Source: Augochlora pura
Taxonomy: Eukaryota; Arthropoda; Insecta; Hymenoptera; Halictidae
Direction: 5' to 3'
DNA: 64,000 nt
NCBI RefSeq assembly: GCF_028453695.1
Contig: NC_135777.1
Span: 682,001-746,000, forward strand
Both the position numbers and the translations under genes were made by a program. Shown in pieces: positions 13,311 through 25,258 of this stretch (the stretch's first letter is position 1; every line of letters begins with the position of its first letter). The notes under the pieces are model-generated. The model saw nothing but the letters and a program-made list of their open reading frames with translations. It ran no database searches and was not told the DNA's origin.

Positions 13311-13504
13311 TTAACCACTTAGCTGCGTTGGTATTTTTAGAAGATAAATTTTGTTATGCATTTTATCAATTACACTGAATATAGTTTTCTTGGTAATTGT
13401 TCTAGAATCATTCTAAAGCGTGCGAAAATTACCAATATGTTACTATAAGCATTTTGACATAAATTGTAGGAAAAGTATATTTATTATAAGTCGTACGCAG
13501 CTAA
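13311..13504 (+). mobile_element. TTAA-type MITE, family B
   Basis: TTAA (13311-13314) begins TTAACCACTTAGCTGCG. The inverted partner CGCAGCTAA lies at 13496-13504, opposite TTAGCTGCG at 13319-13327, giving a 9-bp inverted repeat. The expected outer GTGGTTAA of the right end is replaced by a TAATAATAA run. The first 80 bp are clearly related to a copy at 32347-32427. The interior is AT-rich and non-coding. The TTAA start suggests a piggyBac-like origin, although the CCACTT terminus differs from family A. Confidence 0.6.
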
Positions 13505-14055
13505 TAATAATAAATATAAAATGAATTTATATAAAAAGACTAAAAATAAATTTAAAAATAATCCCAATAGTTCCTAAAAAAGTTGCGAAACCGTGATATA
13601 CGCAATTGTTAGCGTACTGTTTGAATTAGCAGACGTCGACTTCGTTTCGTCGAGCTCATCAGAATCAACGGATTCGAAAGAATAATCGAATAACGGCAGG
13701 AACTTCGCGCGCACATATTCCGGAGAAATACTGGTCGTTCGTTAGAAATCTCTTACGGCCGGATTGGTCCCATTATGAGGCAAAACACGGGACTGTTATT
13801 TCAATTCACGGGATCGTGAAGCGGCGATGCAACTTTCTAGACGCCGGCGGTCCGCTCGTTCTCGCGCGCGCGCCAGCTCGCTTAATTTAGGTGGAAACAG
13901 AAATTTGTCCTCGATTCAGACTTGCCGATCAATCGTGTGATTCGATTACAGGGGTCTGTCAATGATTATACCACGGTTCTTCTTGAAAATACTTCATCGG
14001 GGAGCCGCTCTCCCGCTTGTTTCCAGGTGACACGCGTTATGAAACGTCGGCCGTA

Positions 14056-14076
14056 CACGCGCGCGCGCGCGCGCCG
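14056..14076. repeat. (CG)n run
   Basis: Alternating CG about 19 nt long, within a CpG-rich block that also has GCGCGCGCG runs at 13863 and 14184. Confidence 0.9.
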
Positions 14077-14376
14077 CACACAGATTTAATTACATATCTT
14101 ATACACGGCAGCAGCGTGCGAAGTGTAAGTGTAGTCCTTAGAGTACGGTCCACTCCGTAGAATACCACAGTGCCGGACGACCGGGCGCGCGCGCGGTTTG
14201 TGCAAGAGACACGCCTCTGAATGGCGTATAATTAAGTCACAACATTGATGTGCTCCCCCAACCGCGTGTTCCCCCGGGAAGGACGAGCAAGAACAAACAC
14301 TGCTAAATGAACGCAGTTTCTCTCGTTACCAGCTCGGCCTACGGGGCTCGCGCGACGCCTTCCACAATAACCGTAA

Positions 14377-14405
14377 CCCCCCCCACCCAACCACCCACCA
14401 ACCCC
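14377..14405 (+). repeat. C-rich tract (CCCACC words)
   Basis: CCCCCCCCACCCAACC followed by ACCCACC words; G-quadruplex potential on the minus strand. Confidence 0.75.
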
Positions 14406-15502
14406 TCTGTATTACCACCTGTCAGCGACAGTCTGCTGGCTACAGATTATGAGTTTCCGGAAAGCGAACGAAAGTAACGATTCTTGTACGCGTTCCGCGA
14501 GCCCCCTTGGCCACGGAACGACTTCTCGGTCGCCGTCTTCTACGTCGTATTTACTTGTTTACGGAATCCTCCGGTGCAATTAAATATAATAAATTTGCTA
14601 TAATAAATACTTTTTCGATCGCGGTTGCCTAAAGATAGGCAGCAAGTCACGAATTTTTAACTTTAGGCGTTTATGGATTTTACTGTATTTGTGAATACGG
14701 TATAATGTAAAATTTACAATTAATTAAAAAATTTGGGAAATGTTAATAATTGCAAAATAATAACGTTGTGCTTCGCTTGCGAGAAACCAAGTTTGTACAC
14801 AAAATTATAATTATTACACAGCATTATTATACACAAAATTGATACTTTAAAGAGCTTAATTTAATAATTAAATTACCAAAAGCATAGATATTTTATTGTG
14901 ATCTTTAAACGATAATCTAGAGTTTGAATTGCTATAATTATTCGATTGTATTTACACAGAGATTCGTATATTTCAAAGCGAGATTTTGCAATATAAATCA
15001 ACGATTGTTTTTCGTAGATCTAGAGGATTTTGGCGAACGAGCCCGGAGAAATATTGATAGTTTCCGTAGGAACACACGAATCGGAAATACGCGTCGGAAA
15101 ACATTCCCTTCGACGCGGTCGAAATTCTTGATTACTTCTCTTCATCGCCGTTGATTTAGCGGGCATAAATTAATGCAAGCAAAACATGCATGTTTTACGT
15201 GTGTGCACTGTAAGCACACCACTGTTTTTTGTGCATCCGCGATGCTGACTTTGCCGGACTCAATAAATTGACGCCCCGAAATTCACGCTCGCTATATCGC
15301 CGGATCCGAAAACCTATCAGCGGCATTTATTTATATTTTTTCGCCCGCCGTACGTCGAGTTCCACGAACTCGACTCGACGAACAACGATAATTATAAATT
15401 TTCACGGAACTTGGGTGCAACTCGAGTGTTTAGCAAATTTAGCATTTGAATTTTTATATTTTATAAATGTTCTTTAACTAATATGATTGCATGGAACAAA
15501 TC

Positions 15503-15530
15503 TTAACACTCGAGTCAAAATTGACCCATA
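15503..15530 (+). mobile_element. Possible TTAA element end (CACTCGAGTC)
   Basis: TTAA (15503-15506) followed by CACTCGAGTC, then an AAAA-centred GTCAA/TTGAC hairpin. The layout resembles the other TTAA termini, but no second copy or right end is visible in the window. Confidence 0.25.
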
Positions 15531-16322
15531 AATATTATATATTTGACAGTTATTTAATTTTTATAAATTGATAAATAAGATTACATATAACTCTAAGCAT
15601 GTTCACGTGTTCATAAACAATCTTCACTTTTCCAATTTTAAGAATTTGTTATCGAATTATTTACTTCATTATCTATAATTTCGTATCAGTAATTTAATTT
15701 AAATATCAGTAAACAATATATTCTACGCGTGCTATTTCAACAATTATTTTCTCATTAAACAAATCGTTTCATTGTTCATATTTTCTTTGTTATCGAGCAG
15801 AGATACGCGCGACTTAAAAGGGAAAATCCGAAAGGGCTGAAACGGGGAATGGAAACGTAAGAAGAGCGCGACGGGGGGGAAGTAAATGATGCTTAGCCCG
15901 AACGAAGCAGTCGTTGAAAAAGGGGTGTGTGTTACAGAGGAAATCTGTGGAAGGGTGGCCGTCTTGAACGGGCACTCGATAAGTAAATTTTGTCAGGCGC
16001 GAGCCGGGGGCCCTCGTGAAAACGCGGAACAAGAATTGTTGAATAGCTTTTCATTAAGGCTCGATTCATTCTTCATCTTATTTTTTTTCTGCTTCTTTTA
16101 CGCCCCACTTTGACCGTTTCCGGATAAATTACTGCATCCCCGGCACTTCTTCGTTACCACCCCCAGGAAGCCTCTCACGGACAATTTAGCTCCGCAACGT
16201 CTAACACTTCGGCTCGTGAAAACCTTTCGTTCTCCTTCTTGTTCTGATACAAACTTTTAAAGAAGATGCTTCTGGGCGAATTGGCTTGCTTTCTGCAACG
16301 ACGCCTCTTTAAGGGTCCGATA

Positions 16323-16323
16323 C

Positions 16324-16354
<31 letters not shown>
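16323..16354 (+). repeat. (CT)n array
   Basis: Near-perfect CT repeat, about 32 nt. Two overlapping plus-strand frames (16266-16535, 16369-16770) pass through or abut this CT-rich stretch and are not convincing genes. Confidence 0.9.
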
Positions 16355-16954
16355 ATCCCCTCTCCACCGTGTCCTTTCTTTTCCGTCCGTCCCGTTTCTC
16401 CGAGGCTTCGTGCCTCGCTTTCCGCGTCGTCCCTGCTGTACCCATCCTCATTGTCCCTTTATTATTCGCCACTCTTACTTTCCCTCTGAACAGAGACACC
16501 GGATGCATGTCATCAGTACTGTTATTGTGGTATAAGTTTCCTTCCGCGACTCCAATTACCGGCGGCCACCCTTTGTGGCGTTCGCTCCCCCGCGACGTTT
16601 TTAGGCTCCAATCAGATCAAAGCGGAATCACCTGGACAGGAATAATGTTACATCAGAAGAATACTCGAGTGCCAATTTCGTTCGGCCTGGGTTCTTCGTC
16701 GTCGCTGATTTATCGGTCAACCGGAGGCGATTTTCAAGTTGTTTTCATATATCTTTTATTTATTGCTTAAATCGGTCGTTCTTGAGAGCAATTTTCTGAT
16801 TTAATGTATCGCGTAAATATATTTGGTACACCCAGATTTACATTATTAGATTTATTATAGAACGTAAAATACAGAATGACGAAAGCTGGAAAAAATGAAA
16901 ATTATTAACCAAGTGCTTTATTTATTCCAAAACGAATTATTGATTTTAGTGACT

Positions 16955-16993
16955 GACATAACCTGACAATATACCTATGAACGAGGTTATGTC
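16955..16993. repeat. Inverted repeat of GACATAACCT
   Basis: GACATAACCT (16955-16964) and AGGTTATGTC (16984-16993) are perfect 10-bp inverted copies separated by 19 nt. The same core appears at several other places in the window. Confidence 0.7.
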
Positions 16994-17694
16994 AAAAATG
17001 AAGGCGCAACGAAAACAAAAAGACAAAGGTTCACGTGCAAAGGAAATCATATAATAATATTTCGACGAAATTGTTTAAATATAATCCAATCGAAAAATCC
17101 GGCCTTCAAGAAATTACCGAGTAAATTTGATCGAAAAAGGTCGCGATAGTTCGAAGAGAATATCGGCGGAGCTCTGTTTCGTGCCGTCGAAAAGACAAGG
17201 GCTCAATCATTCATGGATAGCAGAGATTCCGAGTTATAGACAGATCCTTTCGTAGATCGATTTCGTTACACGGTTATCCGGCGGATTCAGGATGAACCCG
17301 TGGGACAACTGAAATGAGATCACAGTGGTTCGCCTTCGGATAACTGGAGGGGAACATGAAAGTTCGGGCGAATTTCATGAATCACAAATGAGGAACGAAA
17401 TGACATTAAACTCACGGACTTTCGCACGCATAACCCCGGAACGAACTCCGTAAGGCAGCGCCGGTGTTGATAGAGAACGGAAAGGGAAGAGAAGCAGAAA
17501 GGACATCGCCTCGTATTAGTCCCATTCTTACGACTTTATCGACACGCATGATTATTAACTCTTCGAGGCGCAGGATTTCGGGAAATAAATAGACCCGTGT
17601 GGCGCAGAAATCTTTTCGCGTTTTTAATGAAACAAAATTGACAACATGAACAAATAATAATTCAACTGAATTTGTAGAATGAGATGAACCCTCA

Positions 17695-17731
17695 CTGATT
17701 TCTCTTTTTCACTTTTTTGTTTCAGGTAAGT
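17695..17731 (+). other. Recursive splice site (ratchet point)
   Basis: A strong 3' splice site joins a strong 5' splice site with no exon between. A branchpoint-like CTGAT (17695-17699) is followed by a pyrimidine-rich run, then TTTCAG ending at 17725, directly followed by GTAAGT (17726-17731). Known biology: insects use such zero-length exons to remove long introns in steps. The first splice joins the upstream exon to this AG, and the regenerated GTAAGT then acts as donor for the next segment. I found no other CAG-GTAAGT junction with a pyrimidine tract on either strand. Inference: the window is inside a long + strand intron. The site could also be a chance match, but the full consensus over about 30 nt makes that less likely. 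Confidence 0.6.
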
Positions 17732-17778
17732 TCCTTTCGTGGAAGACACGTTTCTCATCTTAATTTCTTATCACTGTG
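17726..17778 (+). other. Candidate recursive-splicing exon (53 nt)
   Basis: The segment starts at the GTAAGT of the ratchet point and ends at GTG just before a second perfect donor, GTAAGT (17779-17784). This is the known RS-exon layout: if the first GTAAGT is not used, the 53-nt segment can be defined as an exon. Its length is not a multiple of three. Two of three frames contain a stop (TAA at its second base; TAA near 17764), so inclusion would usually disrupt a reading frame, as expected for a poison exon. Whether it is ever included in mRNA cannot be told from sequence. Confidence 0.45.
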
Positions 17779-18672
17779 GTAAGTCTATCCCAGCGAAATT
17801 AAAAAATATATATTCGCTCTATATTTTTCGTGCTAGATAAGATAGATGTACCGGTTCTAAGTTAAAAATTTATATGAATTTCGACAGAAATGTTAAATTC
17901 ATGTATCGTGTAAGAAATGTTTAAATTGTAATTGAGTTTTTAATATCTTCAGTTTCAATGTTTAAATTATAGAGTTAAATTGTAGAGTAGTATATTTTGT
18001 ATCCCCCGAAAAATAATAAACATATTTGTACGAAGCCTCTTTGATCAATAAGACAAATGTAGCTATTTTCAAACGAGAAAATATTAATAATAATAAAAAA
18101 ACCGCTGCATCTACCCTATCTCAGAGTATTTCCACAGAGCGAATTCGTTGGCCGGCATCCGAACGTGGAATACACAAAGCGAACGTGTTGAATATTGTCG
18201 CGCGGCTCGCATTGAGTTACACACGGGATCCTGAATAAATAATCATTTCAATTTCCATTTTAAAACACTGCGTATGATAAACCTTCCGACGTTTCCGCGC
18301 GGCGAAGTAGGACAAGGTCGGGCAATGATGGGCGAGATCACGAATTCCCACGGTCCGCCGTAATCTACGAAATTTTCAGAAAAATGCTCGACCATCGGCA
18401 TCCCTAAGCGCGAACAGCTTCCCGCGGTCCGATATAATATAATACGTACCGTGTGGCGCGATACTTTTCCGCGGAAATTCGTTCCCGCGAAATATATCTC
18501 GAAAATTGTCTGCGTATTTAAATTATTCGAATTAATTATTAGTATCGTAAATTATTAGCCTAGAAATCTCTTTAGCTTATATTCTTCATAGTTTACTGTA
18601 AGCATGCAGAGATTATAGTAAACCAAATTTTCCATAACCTCTGCAAATTGAACAATTATAATTAAACTTAAT

Positions 18673-18712
18673 ATAAACTTAAAATAAACTTAAAATAAAC
18701 TTAAAATAAATT
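18673..18712 (+). repeat. 11-bp tandem repeat x 3.5
   Basis: ATAAACTTAAA repeats three times from 18673 with a partial fourth. AT-rich minisatellite. Confidence 0.8.
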
Positions 18713-18854
18713 ATATAATTAAACTTAGTGGTTAAAGTAGCTGAAATGGATGAAATATAACATCTTTAAACATCTAAGATATAGCTTTTTATTTCGACTG
18801 GTTTAAATGGTTCGAATAATGTTCAAAATGGCATACGCTGTTTTCGAGCGTGCT

Positions 18855-18892
18855 TTAATCCTCTCGGTGCCGACCGAAAGGGTCGCGCATAC
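18855..18892 (+). mobile_element. Possible TTAA terminus (family D)
   Basis: TTAA (18855-18858) then TCCTCTCGGTGCCGACC and GAAAGGGTCGCG. CGACC and GGGTCG can pair around GAAA, giving a subterminal hairpin. It resembles the 45286 segment in its first 15 bases. No distal end is recognised. Confidence 0.27.
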
Positions 18893-19501
18893 CTAAGCGA
18901 AAAATAACAAACCTGGTTGATGTAGTTTAGCGACGCTTCAGATATAAAATACACAATAAAACCTGACAACTAGAAAATTCCAAAGGGAAATAAAATAATG
19001 GAAAGCGATGTATGGGCGTTCGATGATATAGGTCGTGCTCTTACGATGGTTTGAGCTTGTCAAATTATTTAAAAATTATAAAATTTCATAATCCAGCCAT
19101 TCCTGGTCTAAGCTCGATAAATGTACGATTTTTGCTTGAAATCGATGTTTCGTTGCCCTTATACCGCAGCGACCTAAATGGCAGGATCAATGATAAAACG
19201 ATGATATACTACGGATGATCCGCGAACCGAGCAAGATTTATACGCGCGTAAGAACGAAGAGTACCGGCGAATAGATAATTCGTCGAATGTATCGGGGAGC
19301 CAGTAATGCGTGGGACATATCGAGGACACACCGTGGGGCATGTGTAGAGGGTATCAAGATCCGAGTAAACAGTCGGAGACAGACAATCGGCGCGGGATCG
19401 AGGCGTCCACGAGCCACCCAGGGATTCATTCTTTCCTTTCAACATTCGTTCATTTCGGCCAACCCTCCTCTGGCCATCAGCATCCTTGCACTCGCGTGAA
19501 C

Positions 19502-19539
19502 AGAGAGAGGGAGAGAGGGAGAGAGGGAGAGAGAGAGAT
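19502..19539 (+). repeat. (GA)n/(GAGGGA)n array
   Basis: GA repeat with periodic GGGA interruptions, 38 nt. Confidence 0.9.
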
Positions 19540-21060
19540 CACTTGGTCGTTCAATGTTCCAACTTTAGCCGGGAGCAGAATGGATCCATCTAGCGCCGGG
19601 CGCGCGGCTACCCACTCAGAATCAGCGTTCAGTCCGTGCACTCGAGCCACAGAAATGTTTGTATTTACCGTGGCGAGGGTGCGCGTTCCCCGATGAAAGC
19701 TTTCGGAGGAGGGGGGGTCGTTCGAAGCGTCAAACCGAAGTGTGTCCATCCACCGCCGCCGATATATATGTATAGGAGCTCCCAGCCATCGTTGCATCGA
19801 CCATCGTCCGGCCTCTCCGTCTTTGCATAGCCCGAAGGGAAAGAGAAGATCGGATCAAGGGTTCACCAGGTTCGAAAGAGTATCGCGCCGGCGCAGAAAA
19901 GATCTCGCGGAATTAATCGAATTCTGTTTTTATCCTAAACGACGATGAGGATCGCAAGTAAATGCAATTTACAATCTTTCTCGAAGTTCGTGAAATTTTC
20001 GTTATATATAAAAATAGACGTTGCACTATGACATTCAGAAATGTTGCTCCAAATTAACTTATCCTACCGCGGACCTAACCTCTGCAGTTTTAAAACTGCA
20101 GTATTTAGTTGCAAAGTGCACGACCCTGGATTTTTGGTATTAATAGTTCGTCTTTAGAACATGAATGATTATTTCATTGAGATTTTTATTATCGAAGTTG
20201 TCCTTGTTAATCTGTTAATTCTTAAATGAATAATTTTTTTACCTTTTTATTATTTGAAGATTGAATGTATAGATAAGAATTATATACACGCCACTACAAT
20301 ATCAATTCATTCAGCGATTCTTTTTCAGTCACTGCGCACAAAATGGAAAACTTTCACATTGTTCATCCTAAACGCAACGCTGCGTTCGAATTACAAGCGC
20401 AGTTTGCACGCGAAAACCCGATTTCCAAGATCTCGATTCGTAAAACGATTTTTTACTTCCGAAGCTCCCCCCGTATTGTCAATACGCGTTTTTTGTTTCT
20501 GTTTTATAGTTCGCGTATGCTCGTTGAAAAAATATTGACGGAAGCCGGGTCGTTGCCGCGCGCGTGCGATCCACAGAGCGAAAGTTTCCGAATGCGAGTC
20601 GCGTCGAACGAACAAACGATATGATCGATTTGTAACCGACACGTCAAGGCACTCTTAATTGATTTGAGGGGATTTAGGGTTTCCCCGTGTTGAATCTCCC
20701 ATTCTCATTAACGAACCCGTCCTTCGAAGTAAATTAGCTATGCAAGGCAGGTTGCACATCGGAGCTAAATGGCACTTAACTCTTGCCAACTCCGACGTAC
20801 CGCAAGTAGATGGTTCTCGCCCGTAAATGCTGTCATTATGTTATCTCAATCCGGCAGAAGAGCTCGCGTACGCAACGCCGGGGCCGTCCCTCGTATCGGA
20901 GACCTTTCGCGTTCCAGACGCTGGAAAACGCTCGCGTTATTTTTTCCGGTCTCGTTGGGGCACTCTAATAGCCCTCGTTACGGAACGAAAGTGAATTTAC
21001 TTCGCCGGCCATTCTAATTAACGTTTGCTCCGCTGAATATCGCCGTCACTTTTCTCTCGG

Positions 21061-21133
21061 ATGTTTCATACGTTCCTCTGGATGTTTCATACTTTCCTCC
21101 GGATGTTTCATACTTTCCTCTGGATGTTTTCAT
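21061..21133 (+). repeat. 21-bp tandem repeat x 3.4
   Basis: Three nearly identical 21-bp units starting ATGTTTCATAC (21061, 21082, 21103) plus a partial unit beginning ATGTTTTCAT. Period 21 keeps a frame open (repeating MFHTFLW/R), but the frame soon leaves the repeat and has no domain, so this is most likely a minisatellite. Confidence 0.85.
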
Positions 21134-22430
21134 TCGCGAACGTTGGTGGATTCGAAATCTCTTGGAACGTTTACAATTTCCTTTTCGTTTACTCTACTTG
21201 TGGTGGTCGGAGTATTATGGGGTTATGTCCAATGAAACAAGTGTTTTCTTAAATATTTCGAAAACACATAATTTCATGTAATATTACCGTGACATTCGGT
21301 GATACTAAAAGTGAGACCTGTAACACTTCCTATGGATTTCGAGGAGACGAATCGATGCGTTACAGCAGACGTTATACATAATTAACGAACATCTGTTAAA
21401 ACGGCCTTGGCACAAATTAGATCACTGCATTGACATATCCCATGAGAGTACCGGCGGGCATATCGAACATCGGTGAGTTACCCCCACAGAGTTCAAGGAT
21501 TCGAGGAACGTTTCAATATCCACAAGAATTTTCTTGTTAACAACAAACTATGTCATCTGTAAAATCATCAGTTCTCATAGATATTATTTTGTGCCGATAA
21601 TAAAATTCTACCTTTCCATTGCCAATATTTAAACGTTCGAGTAAAGCTTGCCAAACAATAAATATAAATGATCTGTCTTGTACAGGAATTTATTAGACGC
21701 GAACAAGCGTTGATCGAAACCTTATTGTTGCAACCTTAAAATTACAACAGTTGCGCTTCTAAACAACTTTGCCCCCGAACAAAGCAACCTAGTCTCTATG
21801 GTTTAGCAGACGTAAATTATATGAGGGTAATAAAATATGTCAAGTGATAGAAACGGTGTAACAAAGCGGACCTGGAATTGTATCGCCGCAGCGTGCGCCG
21901 ATTTATCATGTAACGCGTTTAGGTAACAAATACAGCGGTTCTCAGCCGTGTTTCGCGGGTGGGGCGTTCGGCCGACGGAGAGGTTCTCGATACCGGCTCG
22001 AAAATCGCGGCGCAAACCCGCCGGTAATCGAGATAACATAGGATCAAAAGGGCCGTATAACTAAGCACACATTTGGTCCGTGGGGGTCGGAGTGCAACGA
22101 ACAATATTTCGCGGTGGGCAAAGGTGTCGGCGATGCCGGGGTGCCCGCCTCTTACTACGCTAGTTAGTCCCCGGCCTTGGGTTTGCGTTCGGAGTCCGGC
22201 ACATTAACGGAGATAGTGGCTCCGCTCAAACGTATAATTGCGGGACGAGGCAATTGAGAGACTCCCCCGGGTATCGGGTTTCCAGTTGCCGCAAATCCAC
22301 CCGCCGCCTCCGCCCACCAACTTCGAACCCCTTCTAGTCCACACGGTCTCTCCCTTCTTGGTCACCCTCTCGATAAGATGTCCCTTCCTCTACGGCCGAG
22401 TCCGCGGCCCCTGCACGATCTCCTCACCCC

Positions 22431-22453
22431 TCTCTCTCTCTCTCTCTCTCTCT
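22431..22453 (+). repeat. (CT)n array
   Basis: Perfect TC repeat of about 23 nt. Confidence 0.9.
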
Positions 22454-23722
22454 ATTCCCTTTCGCACGGCAGATAACAGAGAATGACGGTATTATGTGTC
22501 TGATCCCCAGCGACGGCCAACTTTCACCGTCCACTCCCAATTATTTCATAGCCCGTCCGCAGGCTTTTTCCGTCTCCCTCGCGGCGAACCGGTCGGCCGT
22601 GTGAATTTTTTAGGAGGAAGACGTCGAACCGGCTACTCCTAATTCCATATCGTTTCTTTCGACAATTCGTCTCAACTTGGGACATCCTGCTACCCTCTAC
22701 CTTCTGCGCTACGCTGTTCGCTAATGTTCCAATTCGTTTGAATAAATATTGGCTTGGAGAATAAGTTCCAAGCGTTTTTATATTTTCTTTTTATTAATTC
22801 TCGTAGAATTAATATTATACACTTTGTCAAACAGCAACAAAGCGTTATAAAATAACATGAAACATTTAAATCTGCTTTACAAAATTAATTGAAAGTATAA
22901 TGTTTTTCATGTAATATAAAATTTTATGTTTATTAAACGGTAACTATTTAGAAATTTTAATGGATCGACGCTACCATTTTTATTAGTTACTGTACATTTA
23001 ATGCATCTTTTGTAGGATCTTTTGTTGCCTTGGAACGTCAGCATAATCGAAGCACGGAAAATGTCGACCCGGTTTTCGCAGGAGAGTTTTAATATCAACC
23101 TATGTTGAGAATACGAAGGTTAAAGGGAAGAACGGCGGAATTGTTTCCGACAAAACCGTGTCGAAAAGCTTGTTTCGCGAAATCGCATCGCAGAAATACC
23201 CCCGAATGTATATAGGGATCAAAGAAAGACAAAAAAAAAAAGGATATCGATCTTTTGACCCAGAAACCGAAACACCCCTTAAATAGTCAATGTAACACCG
23301 ACTTAAAATTTGATAGGATTACCGGTGGCCCGTTGTATCGAATGAAAAATCTTTGTACGTTGGCCGGTGAAAAGCTTCCGAACGAGTTTTCCTTTTTTTC
23401 AAAACGCATTGCAAACGGATCGCAAAACTGTGCTCCGCGAGCACCGCGCTCGAAATATTTTTTGAAAACTGTTTCGCAAAAAGCTACAATCGAATGCAGC
23501 CGAACGTTGTGTGAAAGCAACGTCGTCCATTTGGTTTTGCAGACATTTTCCTGTGTTTCAAAGTCCGCTTCTAAATTGTACGGTCCTTGTAGAATCGCGC
23601 GAATAGAAAAATTAGAGAATAGTTCTATGTGGAATCGAACAGCAGAATCTCGGTATTGGAAAACATTCGGATCCGAATTTTTCCACGTAACGATAACAAA
23701 CGTCGAGTTGTGAACGTGATCG

Positions 23723-23819
23723 AAAGTGGTCGTAACATAATCTTGTACATAACCTAACATGATCACATAATCTGATATAATCTGACATAACCTAACAAAA
23801 GTGGTCGTAACATAATCTT
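23723..23819 (+). repeat. Tandem repeat, about 37-38 bp x 2.6
   Basis: A 22-bp block starting AAAGTGGTCGTAAC occurs exactly at 23723-23744 and 23798-23819. ACATAACCTAACA occurs at 23747-23759 and 23785-23797, 38 bp apart. The array can be read as unit 1 (23723-23759), diverged unit 2 (23760-23797) and a partial unit 3. Each full unit ends with the ACATAACCT motif that recurs elsewhere in the window. Confidence 0.7.
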
Positions 23820-25209
23820 ATCGGTATGCAGATTCGTAAAATCAATAATGGATGCAATTATATTTCTTTAATTTTGTATAATAATATAGAATCTCGATAG
23901 ACAACAACAATAAGGTTTTTCAGGTTATGTCAGGTTATGGTACATAAATTACAGTAGGGAAATTAATATGACAGCGTCTCACGAACGATGCAGGAAGTAT
24001 TTCGGCCACAATCGGCGTCGCCCGACCGCGAAATCAATTCGTGCGAAACAAATCGCGCCCGGCGATGTATTAACGGTAATAGGTACGTATCTTTCGAATT
24101 GAATTGCATTAAACGACCATCGTACATTACGGAAGATTAACGGCGTGGGACCGATCGAACCGGTTCGGGGAGCACCGATCAATAGAACGTCGCCTTATCA
24201 TCCTAATTTTCCGCGTACGCGACTGATGAGCTATGGGCTGTATTCACTTGCAGGCGCCGCGCCGCTCTGTCACTTTGATCGTGCATAATGCACAGGCTAA
24301 GTTACAGAGGGACTATATAACTAATTATACACTATTACACGCCTGATTTCCCCACGGGCGAAAAATAGAGGAGATATATCATAGGGTCCCCGGCGAGAGT
24401 AATAAGCGCTATTAAGAACTACCACCCGCATCCCCTGCCTCCTTAGCCGCTCCCTCCCCCCTCTCTCTCTTCCGCGCCGCGCCGCGACTACGCGAAGATA
24501 CCAAGCCCCGGCGTGATACGGAGAAACAGGAACAGGCCGAGACGGGAATACACCGGTAAACGAGAACAAGAATTTTCTCTACTCGTCAGCTAAAAGCAGC
24601 TTCGCCAGGATAAAGGAATTATTTTTCGCTAAATTCCATTTTAAATTCGATTTTCGCACGATTTTGTCGCGATTATTCATTTATTTTCCAGATGAATATT
24701 TACAAAGAAATTCAAGACTATAGCTGGAAAAATTACTGCAGACCATTTATTTGGTCCTTTATGCATTAATATAGTTTAATCGAACTGCAGCAGTCCTCGT
24801 ATCTGCAAACAAATAATTTCTTATAAATAGTGAATAATCACGTATTAATTCCGATTTATCCAAGTTATTCAAGATAGAAAAATTAAATAAAATCTTTGTT
24901 TAAATCCAAAATGATGACTTCAAGAAGAAATTGGTTTCATATAATTTTCATAAATTTGTCAGTTGGATTTTGAAAATGAAATTTCTAAAATTCCACGCTT
25001 CAGAAAATTGAAAGGATAAATCTGTCAGAGAGTCGGCGGGATAACATTTAGAAGCAGTTTGCACAATTTAACCAAGTTCCGCTGGCCGACGGTTTTTTCT
25101 TAATAGGCAATTCCTGGGCGGAGGCCTCGTTAGGTTCATTTAGGATTGCCGACTGATTGCAATTTTGACCGCGGCATGCCTCTCGCAGTCGTCTTATCGG
25201 ATTTAGCGC

Positions 25210-25258
25210 GGGGGGGGGGGGGGGGCGAGCTACACAGGAGCGCGCGCGCGCGCGCGCG
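25210..25258. repeat. Poly-G (16 nt) plus (CG)n run
   Basis: Sixteen consecutive G (25210-25225) and, 14 nt later, an alternating GC run (about 25240-25258). Two different non-B-DNA-prone tracts side by side. Such tracts are common assembly trouble spots. Confidence 0.9.

Larger units (their letters stand above)
13510..17690. other. CpG block, then AT-rich, then mixed DNA; no gene seen
   Basis: 13850-14560 is GC-rich with several GCGCGC runs. 14580-15800 is AT-rich. 15800-16750 is GC-richer with a CT array. A weak acceptor-like site (TTGTTTCCAG then GTGACA) lies at 14021-14032. Confidence 0.55.
17785..21060. other. No gene seen downstream of the ratchet point
   Basis: 17800-18720 is AT-rich, as expected for intron. 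19200-19960 is GC-richer with overlapping frames on both strands (19310-19696 plus, 19477-19797 minus) around a GA array. 20254-20624 has two overlapping plus frames without domains. Confidence 0.55.
21140..25200. other. No gene seen; paired antisense frames at 23255-23766
   Basis: Plus frame 23255-23713 (152 codons) and minus frame 23287-23766 (159 codons) cover the same DNA. Neither shows a domain; at most one could be real and probably neither is. The rest is mixed DNA with a CT array and the 38-bp tandem repeat. Confidence 0.5.

Noticed and set aside
23255..23766. Overlapping 152- and 159-codon frames on opposite strands
   Set aside because: Mutual antisense open frames of equal length indicate stop-poor composition rather than coding; no motifs.
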